This document shows, one piece after another, positions 1 to 5,886 of a stretch of 11,652 bases of DNA. Position 1 is the first letter of the stretch. The number at the start of each line of letters is the position of its first letter. The stretch lies in contig DJDY01000167.1 of assembly GCA_002435585.1 (NCBI GenBank), positions 1-11,652 of the forward strand. The letters run 5' to 3'. A program made the position numbers and the translations under genes. Under the pieces are notes generated by a model that saw nothing but the letters and a program-made list of their open reading frames with translations, searched no databases and was not told where the DNA came from. This stretch comes from Lachnospira sp. UBA5912. Its GTDB lineage: Bacteria > Bacillota > Clostridia > Lachnospirales > Lachnospiraceae.

Positions 1-161
1 GTTATAGGACAAAGACTTGTAAACTCAGGACAATTAAACTTCACAAAATAATCATTATCGGGATGTTTATTTTCAAATGTTTCAAGCACTTCTGGCGCAT
101 AATCCATACTGTACTTTGTCTTATTACCTAACTGCTTAAGACCTTCATCTTCTCTAGACAT
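1..161 (-). CDS. queF: NADPH-dependent preQ0 reductase QueF (N-terminal part, cut by window edge)
   Basis: The first 53 codons are visible; the rest lies beyond base 1. I translated this by hand. It aligns with Bacillus QueF through 'YAPEVLETF', '[11 protein letters not shown]' and 'TSLCP', where Cys51 corresponds to the catalytic cysteine that forms the thioimide with 7-cyano-7-deazaguanine. QueF reduces preQ0 to preQ1 in queuosine tRNA modification, in the cytoplasm. The short N-terminus and the position of the cysteine fit the unimodular (YkvM-type) family rather than the longer E. coli type. ATG at 161 is preceded by GGAG (168-171) with a six-base spacer. It lies about 100 bases downstream of gltX in the same direction and could be co-transcribed, which puts two tRNA-related genes together; no separate promoter or preQ1 riboswitch was seen. 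The substrate-binding residues further on cannot be checked here. Confidence 0.92.
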   Translation of the reverse strand, partial: MSREDEGLKQLGNKTKYSMDYAPEVLETFENKHPDNDYFVKFNCPEFTSLCPI

Positions 162-265
162 ATTAATCTCCATTCCTGCATATTAATCTGCTTGTATACT
201 AATTTTCCAGTATATAAATCTGCTTATATATTAATTCTGGTATATTATTCTGCTTATACAGAATT
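159..265. repeat. Degenerate tandem repeat, period about 30 bp, between gltX and queF
   Basis: Three successive units share the core AATCTGCTT or ATTCTGCTT at 185-193, 217-225 and 247-255 (periods 32 and 30), each in an AT-rich frame. In addition the 11-mer CATATTAATCT occurs at 159-169 and again at 179-189, so the repeat tract runs into the queF start codon and ribosome site. Together they fill the gltX-queF gap. On the transcribed strand the core reads AAGCAGAWT. The units are diverged, short and without spacers, so this is not a CRISPR array; slippage duplication is the simplest explanation. Confidence 0.6.
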
Positions 266-1919
266 ACTTAATATGCTTCTTAATTCTTTCTGTCATCTGC
301 TCCTCACCCATAATATGAACGATTGTCCAAAGGTCAGGTGTATTAGCACGTCCTGTAACTGCAATTCTTACAGCCTCAGCTATATCAGATACATTTCCCT
401 TGAAATTCTCTGGGTTAGCCTTGTAAGCCTTCATATCTGAAGCAAAGCCGTGCTCATCTGCTATCTCCTTAAGCTTGTTAAACCATACTGAATTATCATC
501 ATTATGGTCATACTTTGCAAGATAGCTCTTTAATATCTCGCTTACCATATCTTCATCAAGCTTGAATTCGTCCATTTCCTCTGCTGACTCGCCGTCAAAG
601 AAATAAGAGATAAGTTCAAATATCTGCTTTGCATACATTAAATCTTTTCTTCTTCTCTTAGCACCAACACCCATATAAAGACGAAGAATCTGTAACATTT
701 TTTCCTTATCTGCAAACCACATATCTACATTTTCTGGTGCATTTTCTTTAGCCCAGTCATATAGGAAATCATATAGTTCATCTTCTGAAAGCTTTGATAA
801 CTCATTCTTACATATATTGTGTAACTTATCTTTATCGAAAAGTGCTCCTGACTGGCTCATCTTGTCTACAGAGAATGGGAATTCGTTAATATCCTTATCA
901 GGGAACTTCTCATGCCACTCCTCAAAATTAGAATTAAGAAGTGTAAGAAGATATACCTTCATAGTGTATGGATGATATCCATCTTTTCTATAGTAATCAA
1001 GTGAAAGTTCAGGATCCTTTCTCTTTGATAACTTTCTCTTACCACCTGTTTCCTCATCAAACTTCATAAGATGTGCTGTATGTGCATATGCTGGCATCTT
1101 AAAGCCAAGAAGATGGAATAATTCATAGTGTATAGGTGCTGATGCAAGCCACTCTCCACCACGTACAACAACTGTTGTCCTCATAAGATGGTCATCTATC
1201 GCATGTGCGAAATGATATGTCGGAATACCATCCTTCTTTAAAAGAACAATATCATGAATATTCTCTGGAAGCTTAATCTCTCCCTTTATTGCATCCACAA
1301 ATGTAATCTCTTTATCAGGACTTCCCTGTGAACGAAGTCTAAGCACATAAGGCTTGCCTGCTTTAATATTAGCTTCTATCTCCTCATATGAAAGGTTACG
1401 GCAAGTTGCATATTCTCCATAATATCCTGTAAGAACCTTGTCTTCTTCCTGCTTTGCTCTTACCTTATCAAGCTCTTCCTCTGTACAGAAGCAAGGATAA
1501 GCAAGCCCCCTTTCTACAAGACTTTTCGCATATGTATGATATATTTCTACTCTCTGTCTCTGGAAATATGGACCATATGCATTCCTTGGATCAGAATCAT
1601 CAAAGCCTGCACCCTCATCGAATTCAATATTGAAATATCTTAATACGTTGATTATAGTCTCAACAGCCCCATCAACTTTTCTTTTCTCATCTGTATCTTC
1701 TATTCTAAGATAGAATACACCACCATTTCTATGTGCAATTCTTTCATCTGCAAGTGCACTATACAGATTACCAAGATGTATAAATCCTGTTGGACTTGGT
1801 GCCATACGTGTAACTTCTGCTTTATTAGGAAGCTTTCTGTATGGGAACTTCTTCTCATAATACTCTGGTGTATTAACTACCTCTGGAAACAATAACTCTG
1901 CTAACTTCTGGTTATCCAT
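264..1919 (-). CDS. gltX: Glutamyl-tRNA synthetase (divergent clostridial type, 551 aa)
   Basis: Charges tRNA with glutamate in the cytoplasm (class I aminoacyl-tRNA synthetase). Visible landmarks: APSPTG followed by the HIGH-class signature HLGN (48-51), the LRIEDTDE motif near 71-78, DEG near 101-103, GPYFQRQR near 117-123, a probable zinc knuckle with Cys143, Cys145 and Cys173, and the KMSKS-class signature KLSKR (296-300). The rest is the C-terminal anticodon-binding helical region. At 551 aa it is longer than the usual 470-500, because about 35 residues precede the APSPTG motif. Loop sequences such as RGGEWL, where RGEEHL or RGEDHL is usual, mark it as a divergent branch. ATG at 1919 has an excellent GGAGG site (1926-1930) six bases upstream. 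It has its own likely promoter at 2145-2173 and a roughly 220-base leader. Whether it is discriminating for tRNA-Glu or also charges tRNA-Gln cannot be told from sequence. Confidence 0.95.
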   Translation of the reverse strand: MDNQKLAELLFPEVVNTPEYYEKKFPYRKLPNKAEVTRMAPSPTGFIHLGNLYSALADERIAHRNGGVFYLRIEDTDEKRKVDGAVETIINVLRYFNIEFDEGAGFDDSDPRNAYGPYFQRQRVEIYHTYAKSLVERGLAYPCFCTEEELDKVRAKQEEDKVLTGYYGEYATCRNLSYEEIEANIKAGKPYVLRLRSQGSPDKEITFVDAIKGEIKLPENIHDIVLLKKDGIPTYHFAHAIDDHLMRTTVVVRGGEWLASAPIHYELFHLLGFKMPAYAHTAHLMKFDEETGGKRKLSKRKDPELSLDYYRKDGYHPYTMKVYLLTLLNSNFEEWHEKFPDKDINEFPFSVDKMSQSGALFDKDKLHNICKNELSKLSEDELYDFLYDWAKENAPENVDMWFADKEKMLQILRLYMGVGAKRRRKDLMYAKQIFELISYFFDGESAEEMDEFKLDEDMVSEILKSYLAKYDHNDDNSVWFNKLKEIADEHGFASDMKAYKANPENFKGNVSDIAEAVRIAVTGRANTPDLWTIVHIMGEEQMTERIKKHIK

Positions 1920-2126
1920 GTTTATCCTCCACTTAAATTGTTCTTACTACTGTTATCTGTTTTATCGCCGTATACAATATATACAGCTCCTATTTTGCTA
2001 TCATTATTCTATATATAATATTCTAAACATATTAATGTATATCTCTCCTAAAAATTATATAAGCATGCAGAAACAGCTTTTTATATTTATGACATACACA
2101 TACTAATATATATTAAAATATGAACT

Positions 2127-2147
2127 AAAATAACACAGTGTTATATT
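2127..2147. promoter_or_regulatory. Operator-like dyad at the presumed gltX transcription start
   Basis: TAACAC-A-GTGTTA (2131-2143) is a perfect 6-1-6 inverted repeat, extendable to 9 of 10 matched pairs over 2127-2147. It sits directly downstream of the predicted -10 element, so its centre (2137) falls on the expected start point, where a bound repressor would block transcription. The regulator is unknown; I do not recognise the motif. Confidence 0.5.
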
Positions 2148-2173
2148 TTACACATTTATCTATAATTAATCAA
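2145..2173 (-). promoter_or_regulatory. Probable sigma-A promoter of gltX
   Basis: On the minus strand TTGATT (2168-2173), a 17-base spacer and TAAAAT (2145-2150). The -35 matches consensus at four of six positions and the -10 at five of six, with ideal spacing. Confidence 0.5.
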
Positions 2174-2241
2174 CCTTTAGCTTAATTAATATACTTAATA
2201 TGCTTTGACTAACATACTTTTAAACCCTTTCACATGGCAGA

Positions 2242-2844
2242 TTACTTATAATACTTAGCAAGCTCATATACTCTGTCTCTTGTAAGTTCTGCTGCTTTAG
2301 TATTCTCAAGCATAGCCTGCATTGAACCACCTGCTGCTTCTTGTCCTGCTTCCTTTACCAGACTGTCTTTTTTCTTAAGCCAGTTACGTTCTTCTTCTTT
2401 AAGTGTTTTCATTGTACTGTTGTCCAATGTATCAGAAAGATAAGACCACATTGAATTAAGCTTATCATCCCAGAGCTTATAAACTTGCGCTGTCAGCTGG
2501 TTCATCTGATTCTGTGTAAGATTCTCGTTCTGTAATCTTGTATCTATAGCAGAAGCTTGTGCATCTATCTGTGCCAGTTCGCTCTGTATGTCTATACCAG
2601 CTTTGGTTGGCAATGTATCTGCTGTTGTTTTTTCTAAGAGTGTATTATTTTGTTTATCTGTGCTGCTTTTTAAGTTATCTGTCTTTGTGGAAGCATTTTT
2701 TCCAGCATCACTGCTTATTGATGAAGATGCCTGATTATTATCAGCCTGTGAAGAAGATTTATTATCTCCGCATCCCATCATCATGGCTGCTGCTATACTC
2801 ATAACTGATATTAATGTTACTGTTAATAGTTTTTTCTTTTTCAT
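2242..2844 (-). CDS. Lipoprotein with LprI/DUF1311-type C-terminal region
   Basis: A 200-residue exported lipoprotein. Residues 2-5 are lysines, 6-23 are hydrophobic, and the lipobox ends at Cys25 (AMMMGC), so the mature protein should be lipid-anchored on the outer face of the membrane. Residues about 28-75 are a Ser/Asn/Lys/Thr-rich linker. The C-terminal part resembles the DUF1311/LprI family: a helical segment with 'LTAQVYKLWDDKL', then EERNWLKKKD, GGS and LTRDRVYELAKYY, which correspond to the family's W-x(3)-RD, GGS and T-x-R-x-x-x-L positions. Some LprI members inhibit lysozyme; that role here is inference. I chose ATG at 2844 because AAAGG (2851-2855 on the complement) sits at good distance. 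A GTG at 2862 in the same frame would add six residues but lacks a ribosome site. It lies 18 bases after the HAD phosphatase gene and is probably co-transcribed with it. Confidence 0.8.
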   Translation of the reverse strand: MKKKKLLTVTLISVMSIAAAMMMGCGDNKSSSQADNNQASSSISSDAGKNASTKTDNLKSSTDKQNNTLLEKTTADTLPTKAGIDIQSELAQIDAQASAIDTRLQNENLTQNQMNQLTAQVYKLWDDKLNSMWSYLSDTLDNSTMKTLKEEERNWLKKKDSLVKEAGQEAAGGSMQAMLENTKAAELTRDRVYELAKYYK

Positions 2845-2862
2845 AATTTTCCTTTTATTCAC

Positions 2863-3711
2863 TTATTGTATTTTTAATATATTATATACAGCATATGCAA
2901 GTCCATCTTCGTCATTAGATAGTGTAACATAATCTGCTGCTTTCTTTAGTACATCACATGCATTACCCATAGCAATCCCTGCTCCTGCGAATTCTATCAT
3001 ATCACAATCGTTATCCGCATCACCAAATGCCGCTATATTATTTCTGTCAATACCAAGCCTGTCCGCTAAAAACTTAACTCCAGATTTCTTTCCAGCATCT
3101 TTATATGATATCTCAATAAGCTGCTTTACCGAACTTGTAATATATATGTCTGCATCCCTGCTATACAAGTCCTCTATTATTCTTTGCTTAAGTTCATCAT
3201 CATCAAGAACTATATCTATACTGTCAAGCTCGTGGCTGTGTTCATATATAAATCCAACTATATCATCCTTTAGTGTTCTTGTACTTCTCACATATTCTAT
3301 TGCCTTAGGCGTTGCACCAAACTTCACCGGGTCATCCATATACTCCTTTGATGCATATGCCTTTCCTCTTATAAATGCTTCATACGTGACTGGATATCCT
3401 ATCGTATTCTGTATTATGCTGTCAACTGATGATTCTTTTAACACATATGAATTAAGGCACTTCTTATCCTTTATCTCATATACTGCTGCACCATTGCTTG
3501 TTATGGCATATTCTATTCCAGATATCGTAACTACCTCTGATGGAAGAGTGTCAAACGCCCTTCCACTTGCAATACATACATGTACACCTTTACTTATGGC
3601 ATACTCTATTGCCTGCCTGTTAGCCTCTGACAGATGGCCATCTGATCTAAGCGTTGTCCTGTCAAGATCCAGTGCTATTAGTTTTATTGGTTCTTTGTAT
3701 TTAATATTCAT
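2863..3711 (-). CDS. Cof-type HAD-IIB family phosphatase
   Basis: A 282-residue cytoplasmic phosphatase of the haloacid dehalogenase superfamily, Cof/YbjI-like group, usually active on sugar phosphates, nucleotides or flavin/cofactor phosphates. All four motifs are visible: I, LDLDRTT, with nucleophile Asp15 and acid/base Asp17; II, IASGR, with Ser49; III, a lysine at 208-209 in 'DAGKKSGV'; IV, GDADND (230-235) for Mg2+ binding. The cap lies roughly in 85-185. Motif I has Arg18 where Gly is nearly always found. Length is normal for the family. ATG at 3711 is preceded by GGGAG about ten bases upstream. It is the first gene of a two-gene unit with the lipoprotein gene and has a near-consensus promoter at 3744-3772. 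The natural substrate cannot be inferred from context. Confidence 0.88.
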   Translation of the reverse strand: MNIKYKEPIKLIALDLDRTTLRSDGHLSEANRQAIEYAISKGVHVCIASGRAFDTLPSEVVTISGIEYAITSNGAAVYEIKDKKCLNSYVLKESSVDSIIQNTIGYPVTYEAFIRGKAYASKEYMDDPVKFGATPKAIEYVRSTRTLKDDIVGFIYEHSHELDSIDIVLDDDELKQRIIEDLYSRDADIYITSSVKQLIEISYKDAGKKSGVKFLADRLGIDRNNIAAFGDADNDCDMIEFAGAGIAMGNACDVLKKAADYVTLSNDEDGLAYAVYNILKIQ

Positions 3712-3743
3712 TAAACCACTGCTCCCTAAGTAAATGTTTTATT

Positions 3744-3772
3744 ATTATAGCAGTTGTGTTATTTTATTTCAA
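3744..3772 (-). promoter_or_regulatory. Near-consensus promoter of the HAD phosphatase-lipoprotein unit
   Basis: On the minus strand TTGAAA (3767-3772), a 17-base spacer and a perfect TATAAT (3744-3749). The start point would be near 3737, giving a leader of about 26 bases. The spacer holds TAAAATAACACA, a 12-mer that also occurs (plus strand) at 2126-2137 in the gltX operator region. Confidence 0.75.
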
Positions 3773-3833
3773 TTACATTTATGTGATTTTCATTCTTCTG
3801 TATATATTTAATTCTCATTACAAAGCAAATACA

Positions 3834-3862
3834 GCAGGCAATCCCAATATAAGATTGTCTGC
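3834..3862 (-). terminator. Probable terminator downstream of niaR
   Basis: Arms 3834-3843 and 3853-3862 form a ten-pair stem (one non-Watson-Crick pair) around a nine-base loop. Read on the minus strand it is followed by TGTATTTGCTTTG, a poor but T-rich tail. It lies about 105 bases past the niaR stop and ahead of the next promoter. A second small hairpin, AACACA-5-TGTGTT (3895-3911), lies between it and niaR. Confidence 0.5.
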
Positions 3863-3966
3863 CTTTACTCAATTTATTATATACTCAGCGTGTAAACACA
3901 TCTAGTGTGTTAATTTGCTGGTACAATCGCATTTTTTACTTTTCACATTTACATCTTATTACACAG

Positions 3967-4515
3967 CTACGCCTTTTTACTCCAGAAATCAACCGGCTCA
4001 TATTCCTGAAGCTTTGCAAGGAAACCAAGTCTTGCAAGCTCGTTCTGGATGATATCCAGTGTTTTTTCATCCTGTGCAGCTATAGTATGATAATGATATC
4101 CAGATGTAACGTTCATAAGAAGCGAGGAATTACCATTGTTTATCTCTTCCATATAATCCTTTATATCACGTCTTGAGTGAAGGTTAAGCTCTGCCTTAAC
4201 TACTCCATATACTTTATGATATACGAAAACATCCTTAACCCATCCGCCCATATCTACTATGGCATTAAGCTCTGTTTCCACATCAGCATCAGAATGCTTA
4301 ACCTTTACTATTCTTGTATGTTCCTTATCTCCTCTTATCACATAACCCCTGTTAGTTGAATATACATCATATGAGGCTGCCCTTATAAGCGCTATGTCCT
4401 GCACAATGACCTGACGGCTTACATTAAGCTGTTTTGCCAGTGCAACACCAGATACAGGCGTATCACTTTTGCTAAGAATATCTATTATTTTTTCCCGTCT
4501 TAACTGTCCATTCAT
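3967..4515 (-). CDS. niaR: Niacin-responsive transcriptional repressor NiaR (YrxA type)
   Basis: A 182-residue two-domain regulator. Residues about 4-60 form an HTH_11 winged helix (REKIIDILS, then VSGVALAKQLNVSRQVIVQDIALIR, and a wing near NRGYVI). Residues about 70-175 are the 3H domain, with histidines at 74, 100, 113, 141 and 143 in the family contexts VYHKVYG, LNLHSRRDI and SGYHYHTI; this domain binds metal and nicotinate-type ligands. In Bacillus, streptococci and Thermotoga NiaR represses NAD synthesis and niacin uptake genes when niacin is present. Its place right after nadABC and the NiaR-type operator at nadA agree with that. ATG at 4515 has AGAGGTGG about ten bases upstream; LRREKI at residues 5-10 fits the family's N-terminus. 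A separate promoter is predicted at 4563-4591; I see no convincing NiaR site there, so self-regulation is not shown. Confidence 0.93.
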   Translation of the reverse strand: MNGQLRREKIIDILSKSDTPVSGVALAKQLNVSRQVIVQDIALIRAASYDVYSTNRGYVIRGDKEHTRIVKVKHSDADVETELNAIVDMGGWVKDVFVYHKVYGVVKAELNLHSRRDIKDYMEEINNGNSSLLMNVTSGYHYHTIAAQDEKTLDIIQNELARLGFLAKLQEYEPVDFWSKKA

Positions 4516-4562
4516 GACCTGTTACCACCTCTGCATTAACTTTTACTTCTACTTAATTATTA

Positions 4563-4591
4563 ATTTTACCACTTATCAATATGTGTAACAA
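4563..4591 (-). promoter_or_regulatory. Probable promoter of niaR
   Basis: On the minus strand TTGTTA (4586-4591), 17 bases, TAAAAT (4563-4568). The -10 matches five of six and the -35 four of six. The start point would be near 4556, about 40 bases ahead of the niaR start codon. It suggests niaR can be expressed independently of nadABC. Confidence 0.5.
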
Positions 4592-4663
4592 CCCTATGAT
4601 TTGCACTATACCATACACTATGTCATATATAAAGCAGCTTTATTACATTATTAATATGATGTT

Positions 4664-4726
4664 GTGGGTCACAAGGTCATTCACCCACTTATGAGCAAGC
4701 TCTTATGGGTTTAGACCTTTTGACCC
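4664..4726. repeat. Long imperfect hairpin element between nadC and niaR
   Basis: Outer arms 4666-4678 (GGGTCACAAGGTC) and 4714-4726 match as an inverted repeat at 12 of 13 positions across 35 bases. Inside, CCCA...GAGC-AA-GCTC...TGGG (4684-4709) forms a second stem with internal loops. A competing pairing also exists: GTGGGT (4664-4669) is fully complementary to ACCCAC (4683-4688), which would break the outer stem. Neither side has a T-run, so it is not a standard terminator. From memory, similar GGTC-armed palindromes occur between genes in Lachnospiraceae, which would make it a dispersed repeat; this could not be checked here. Confidence 0.6.
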
Positions 4727-4750
4727 TGGTATCTTAATATTACATGATGT

Positions 4751-4777
4751 AAAGTCAAAATGCCTTTTTGTAAGCAT
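4751..4777 (-). terminator. Weak candidate terminator of nadC
   Basis: On the minus strand ATGCTT-ACAAAA-AGGCAT forms a six-pair stem (one G-U) at 4760-4777, followed by TTTGACTTT. It begins about 19 bases after the nadC stop. The stem is short and the tail interrupted, so this is tentative. A 13-base perfect dyad, TTACAT-G-ATGTAA (4740-4752), follows directly. Confidence 0.3.
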
Positions 4778-4795
4778 AAATAACATTTAAACATA

Positions 4796-5653
4796 TTATT
4801 CAACCGGATGAAGATTCTTAAGCGAAATATCCATTATTGGAGCTGAGTGTGTGAGTGCCCCGCTTGATACATAGTTAACTGCAAGTCCTGACAGCTTGGC
4901 AAGGTTTTCCTTGGTCATATTACCAGATACCTCAACCTCTGCCCTGCCATCTATTATCTTCATAGCCTCTGCCATAGTATCATGATCCATATTATCAAGC
5001 ATGATTATATCCGCACCTGCCTCTAGCGCATCCTTAACCATGTCAAGCGTTTCAACCTCAACTTCTATCTTTCTTACAAATGGTGCATATTCTTTAGCCA
5101 TCTTTATAGCCTCTTTTACTCCGCCTGCTGCACCTATATGATTATCCTTAAGAAGTACCCCATCTGTAAGGTTATATCTGTGATTATTACCTCCACCAAC
5201 TTTAACAGCATATTTTTCAAAAATTCTGTTATTAGGTGTTGTCTTTCTTGTATCAAGAAGCTTGATTCCAGTTCCTTCAAGAAGAGCAGCAACTTCACTT
5301 GTATATGTAGCTATGCCACTCATTCTCTGAAGATAGTTGAGAGCTGTTCTCTCTCCACATAACAGCACTTTAATATCTCCTCTTACTATTGCAAGAAGCT
5401 GACCCTTTCTCACCTTATCTCCATCTGCTGCCTTAAACTCAACCTCTGTGTTCTCATCTAACAATGTAAATACTCTTTCAAATATCTGAAGTCCGCATAT
5501 AACACCATCCTGCTTGCATATCAGATTAACCTCACCTCTTTTAGAAACTGGCATAACGCTGTTAGTTGAGACATCCTCGCTCGTAATATCTTCTCTTAAT
5601 GCACTTAATATTAATGGGTCTGCATTTAACCTTAATGTAACCTGATCAAACAT
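4796..5653 (-). CDS. nadC: Nicotinate-nucleotide pyrophosphorylase (quinolinate phosphoribosyltransferase)
   Basis: Converts quinolinate and PRPP to nicotinate mononucleotide, CO2 and pyrophosphate: the third step of de novo NAD synthesis after NadB and NadA. At 285 aa the length is normal. Landmarks in order: EDITSEDVST (21-30), RTALNYLQRMSGIAT (102-116), LDTRKTTP (133-140), VGGGNNHR (152-159), LLKDNH (167-172), the acidic EVEVE strand (197-201), MLDNM (218-222) and VSGNM (242-246), which together build the phosphoribosyl and quinolinate site at the dimer interface. ATG at 5653 is preceded by AGGAGA (5662-5667) with an eight-base spacer. It lies 233 bases after nadB, a wide gap for an operon, yet no convincing separate promoter was found. 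The order nadA-nadB-nadC with niaR behind is typical of Firmicutes. Confidence 0.96.
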   Translation of the reverse strand: MFDQVTLRLNADPLILSALREDITSEDVSTNSVMPVSKRGEVNLICKQDGVICGLQIFERVFTLLDENTEVEFKAADGDKVRKGQLLAIVRGDIKVLLCGERTALNYLQRMSGIATYTSEVAALLEGTGIKLLDTRKTTPNNRIFEKYAVKVGGGNNHRYNLTDGVLLKDNHIGAAGGVKEAIKMAKEYAPFVRKIEVEVETLDMVKDALEAGADIIMLDNMDHDTMAEAMKIIDGRAEVEVSGNMTKENLAKLSGLAVNYVSSGALTHSAPIMDISLKNLHPVE

Positions 5654-5662
5654 TTTATAATC

Positions 5663-5730
5663 TCCTGTTATATTTAATTCTTAGTTGTTTATTTTTATCA
5701 TTTATTTCTTATATTATCCTGTTATATTTA
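5663..5730. repeat. 14-bp direct repeat including the nadC ribosome site
   Basis: TCCTGTTATATTTA occurs at 5663-5676 and again, identical, at 5717-5730. The first copy includes the nadC Shine-Dalgarno sequence. On the minus strand the upstream copy places AGGA ahead of an ATG at 5701 that opens a six-codon frame (MIKINN) ending at 5681. It could be a duplicated leader segment or chance in AT-rich DNA. Confidence 0.45.
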
Positions 5731-5886
5731 TATGTATTTATTTTTTATGAATTCCGATTTAATTAAAAATTATTACATATTCTATATGTATGTTATTCGG
5801 ATTTTTCTTTCAGGATTAAATCATAAATTTTTACCACTGACTAATAATTGCACTGATAATTGTGCCCCTGTAGAATAAATGAAGGA

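Larger units (their letters stand above)
1920..2241 (-). other. Leader and promoter region of gltX (322 bp without a gene)
   Basis: AT-rich interval between the lipoprotein gene and gltX. It holds the gltX promoter (2145-2173), a dyad over the presumed start point (2127-2147) and a leader of about 220 bases. The leader contains two extra AGGAG motifs on the minus strand, at 2045-2049 and 1987-1991. The second is nine bases before a TTG that opens a 14-codon frame (about 1978 to 1934) ending just before the gltX ribosome site. No T-box signature (the conserved GGUGG-type antiterminator sequence) and no clear terminator for the lipoprotein gene were seen. Confidence 0.5.

Noticed and set aside
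159..265. CRISPR array
   Set aside because: Units are diverged, contiguous and AT-rich, without unique spacers; no cas genes nearby.
1920..2241. T-box leader for gltX
   Set aside because: The length would fit, but there is no GGUGG-type antiterminator sequence, no specifier stem and no terminator with a T-run.
2845..2862. GTG start for the lipoprotein
   Set aside because: No ribosome site upstream, it abuts the previous stop codon, and the downstream ATG has AAAGG at good spacing plus a standard signal peptide start.
3146..3733. A 195-codon open frame on the plus strand
   Set aside because: It is antisense to the HAD phosphatase, whose motifs are complete; no ribosome site; hydrophobic low-complexity translation typical of a shadow frame.
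5753..5801. TCCGA/TCGGA hairpin followed by TTTTTCTTT on the plus strand, like a terminator
   Set aside because: The T-run is on the plus strand, but no plus-strand transcript is expected here; the stem is only five pairs with a loop of about 40 bases.
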